This document shows, in pieces, positions 62,225 through 64,000 of a stretch of DNA of 64,000 bases. Source of the DNA: Verrucomicrobiota bacterium (GTDB taxonomy: Bacteria > Verrucomicrobiota > Verrucomicrobiia > Chthoniobacterales > Terrimicrobiaceae); contig JAFKMU010000035.1 of assembly GCA_017305195.1 (NCBI GenBank), forward strand, positions 310,001-374,000, written 5' to 3'. The position numbers and the translations under genes were made by a program. The number at the start of each line of letters is the position of its first letter. Position 1 is the first letter of the stretch. The notes beneath the pieces were generated by a model. The model saw only the letters and a program-made list of their open reading frames with translations, was not told the DNA's origin and made no database searches.

Positions 62225-63663
62225 GGAGCCGCCGTCTTGCGGAGGTCGAGCAGGCGCCGGGTTTCCTCGGAGCGGGCCCGGGTGATCGGGTAGAGCCGGA
62301 GGATGATAACGGCGGCGATCACAGCAAAGGCCTGGATGCCGATCAGCATTGTACGCATGAGGGTGAGTTCGCCCTCGTTGGGCGGCACCCCGGGATCGGT
62401 ATAGTTCGCCAGATGAGGGAGCCAGCCGCCGAGCAGCAAGGTGATCACGCTGACGATCTTGCCCAGGAACCCGCCCACGGCGACATACATGCCCTCACGG
62501 CGCATGCCGGTGGCGAGTTCATCCTCGTCGGTGATGTCGGCCGTCATGGAGCCGAACATGAGGGAGGCCCATGGCATCCCGAGAGCGATGATGATCCAGG
62601 AGACGATGATAAGGTAGGGTGACTGGGGGACGAGGGTGAAGGGCAGAAGCAGGATGCCGCCGAGGGCGAAGGCGAGGCCGATGAGCGCGCTCGTCCGCTT
62701 GCCGAGATGAGTCGACAGCCAGAGTCCCAGAGGGAGGGCTGCGAAGGTGGCAAACACGGTGAGCGTGCCACCGAGGCCGGTGATGAGCGAGGCGAGCGTC
62801 TTGTCGCCCTGGCAGGTGTAGTAGATGTGGACGTAGCTCCCGATCAGCCCCTCGCATCCGGTGCCGAGGGCGATGATGAGGATTGTTCCCTGCAGCAGGA
62901 GATAGGGTCGGTTTTTCAGCGTGAGCCGCAGGGCGGGGCCGAGCGGGATGCGGGGCTGGGCGGCGGTGGCGTCCACCTTCTCCGGGCAGGCGAAGACGGT
63001 CGCCACGATGCCCACCAGCATGGCCGCGCTCACGATGAGGCTCAGCCAGCGGACGCCGACGACTTCGCTGCCGAAGGCCGGTTGAAGACAGAACCAGTAA
63101 AACCAGGCGGCGGTAAAGGTCCCCGCCGTCTGGATATAGCCTTTCCACGCGAGCACGCGGGTGCGTTCGTCGTAGTCGGTGCTCAGTTGGAAGCCCAGAG
63201 CGCCGTAAGGCACGGCAAAGACCGAGTACGCGGCGGCGAATATCGCGAGGAGGAGAGCCAGCCAGGCGAACATCCCGCCCTGGGAGTCAAAAGGAGGCAT
63301 CCAGATCAACGGGAGCAGGACCACCCCCACGAGGCCGCCTCCGAGAATAAAGGGCCGCCGGCGCCCCCATCTGGTGCGGGCATTGTCGGAGAGTGACCCG
63401 GCGATGGGGTCGGTGATGGCTCCCACGACCTTGGGAATAGCCAGCGCAACAGCCACCCAAAGAGGGTCCATCTTGAGCGCGATGGCAAAGATGGGGACCG
63501 CCAGCGCGTTGACCATGTTCAGATAGAAAAAGTCCGTGAGGCCGCCCAGGCCGTAGGCGGACTTGGTCCATGCCGACACCTTTTCGGCGTGGGCCGCGGG
63601 GTGCTTGTGATGCCAGCCTGCTGCGTGGTGCATGGATGAGGGATCGGGAGGGGATGGGGGCAT
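62212..63663 (-). CDS. GPH-type sugar:cation symporter (MFS)
   Basis: 483 residues with 12 predicted membrane segments. GPH family features: GGLTDFFYLNMVNALAVPIF, DPIAGSLSDNARTRWGRRRP (the loop 2-3 signature), and SVFAVPYGALGFQLSTDYDERT. An N-terminal His-rich stretch (HHAAGWHHKHPAAHAE) precedes the first helix. An alternative ATG is at 63633. Likely the oligosaccharide importer of locus 3, taking the place that SSS symporters have in loci 1 and 2. Confidence 0.9.
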   Translation of the reverse strand: MPPSPPDPSSMHHAAGWHHKHPAAHAEKVSAWTKSAYGLGGLTDFFYLNMVNALAVPIFAIALKMDPLWVAVALAIPKVVGAITDPIAGSLSDNARTRWGRRRPFILGGGLVGVVLLPLIWMPPFDSQGGMFAWLALLLAIFAAAYSVFAVPYGALGFQLSTDYDERTRVLAWKGYIQTAGTFTAAWFYWFCLQPAFGSEVVGVRWLSLIVSAAMLVGIVATVFACPEKVDATAAQPRIPLGPALRLTLKNRPYLLLQGTILIIALGTGCEGLIGSYVHIYYTCQGDKTLASLITGLGGTLTVFATFAALPLGLWLSTHLGKRTSALIGLAFALGGILLLPFTLVPQSPYLIIVSWIIIALGMPWASLMFGSMTADITDEDELATGMRREGMYVAVGGFLGKIVSVITLLLGGWLPHLANYTDPGVPPNEGELTLMRTMLIGIQAFAVIAAVIILRLYPITRARSEETRRLLDLRKTAAPQGE

Positions 63664-63875
63664 GGGAGAGGGACAGGATTTTCCTTTGGGCAGCTTGACT
63701 CAATCTTTCAATCGGGAAATGCTATGTAAAATCCGAGAGCCAGCCGTTTGAGCCCCCCTTGCTTCAAAAAATGAACAGTCCGGCCAGCGATTCTTGCGAC
63801 GTATAAAAAATGGCATCACTGCTGTTCGAACGCTTTTTGGCGCTTGTGCTCTAGTATTTCTGCTTAGAAACACCC
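63664..63875. other. Divergent intergenic region, no clear motif
   Basis: 212 bp between the GPH transporter and the next pilin-like gene. Neither CCAGTTAAC nor GTTGACTGTCAAC sites nor copies of the GCGTTCGCAATCC repeat were found. Confidence 0.6.
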
Positions 63876-64000
63876 GTGACAGCTTCCCCCTCCCACATTC
63901 AGTCTCCTCGGCGAGCGAGTGCATTCTCGCTGGTCGAGCTTTTGACGGTCATCGCGATCATGGGGATCGTGCTGGCCTCGGTTGCGCCCGCAATCGTCCA
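63876..64000 (+). CDS. Prepilin-type protein, probably D-like, cut by window edge
   Basis: GTG start; 41 codons visible. Prepilin N-terminus with Ala16/Phe17 and Glu21 at +5 (AFSLVELLTVIAIMGIVLAS), most like the D proteins at 1827 and 23644. It may begin a third Verru_Chthon cassette belonging to locus 3, but only this N-terminus can be seen. Confidence 0.75.
   Translation, partial: MTASPSHIQSPRRASAFSLVELLTVIAIMGIVLASVAPAIV

Overview
The window looks like a chromosomal segment of a high-GC member of the Verrucomicrobiota, probably close to the Chthoniobacter/Terrimicrobium group. The evidence is two complete Verru_Chthon pseudopilin cassettes plus the start of a third pilin-like gene, three PEP-CTERM surface proteins built of autotransporter-type beta repeats or similar low-complexity beta sequence, and dense glycoside hydrolase and SGNH hydrolase content without any SusC/SusD pair. 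No tRNA, rRNA, CRISPR array or intact mobile element was seen.

The segment reads as three neighbouring carbohydrate-use loci. Locus 1 (about 1-16.8 kb) has a sodium:solute symporter cut by the window edge, Verru_Chthon genes D-A-C-B, a GH130 phosphorylase, a LacI-type regulator, a GH50-like hydrolase, a PEP-CTERM protein, a small protein of an unrecognised domain family, a GH26-like lipoprotein and a small carbohydrate-binding protein. Locus 2 (about 17-39.9 kb) is a rearranged paralogous set: SGNH hydrolase, GH50-like enzyme fused to the unrecognised domain, PEP-CTERM protein, a stand-alone copy of that domain, a second cassette, a GH3 beta-glycosidase, a polysaccharide deacetylase, a GH26-like enzyme, a second LacI-type regulator, GH28, GH130 and a second symporter. 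About 1 kb of decayed gene fragments follows (39.9-40.95 kb). A GxGYxYP protein and a CstA-family transporter lead into locus 3 (about 45.8-64 kb): an AraC-type regulator divergent from a DUF1861 gene, a PEP-CTERM protein, GH130, two paralogous secreted FAD oxidoreductases, two SGNH hydrolases, a sialate esterase-like protein, a carbohydrate-binding lipoprotein, an unclassified secreted glycosidase-like protein, a GPH-type transporter and the first codons of another pilin-like gene.

The clearest new signal is regulatory. In locus 2 the nonamer CCAGTTAAC occurs five times, always between genes or at gene edges, in front of every transcription unit from the PEP-CTERM gene to the GH28-GH130-symporter run. 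One copy lies 4 bp before the LacI-type gene itself. In locus 1 a different palindrome, GTTGACTGTCAAC and close variants, sits before the GH130-cassette operon, in the divergent GH50-like/PEP-CTERM promoter and before the small-domain gene. The two LacI proteins differ at the recognition-helix positions that set specificity in E. coli LacI. The two loci therefore look like duplicated but separately wired regulons, and each includes a pseudopilin cassette.

The four cassette proteins resemble the minor pseudopilins GspI, GspJ, GspK and GspH. Protein A has a GspK-like N-terminus that lacks the usual Glu at +5. A working model is that each glycan locus carries its own inducible pseudopilus tip, used to secrete or display that locus's enzymes and PEP-CTERM proteins; cytoplasmic GH130 and GH3 enzymes would then finish the oligosaccharides brought in by the symporters. 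The gene content points to mannose-containing and pectic material, but the substrates are inferred.
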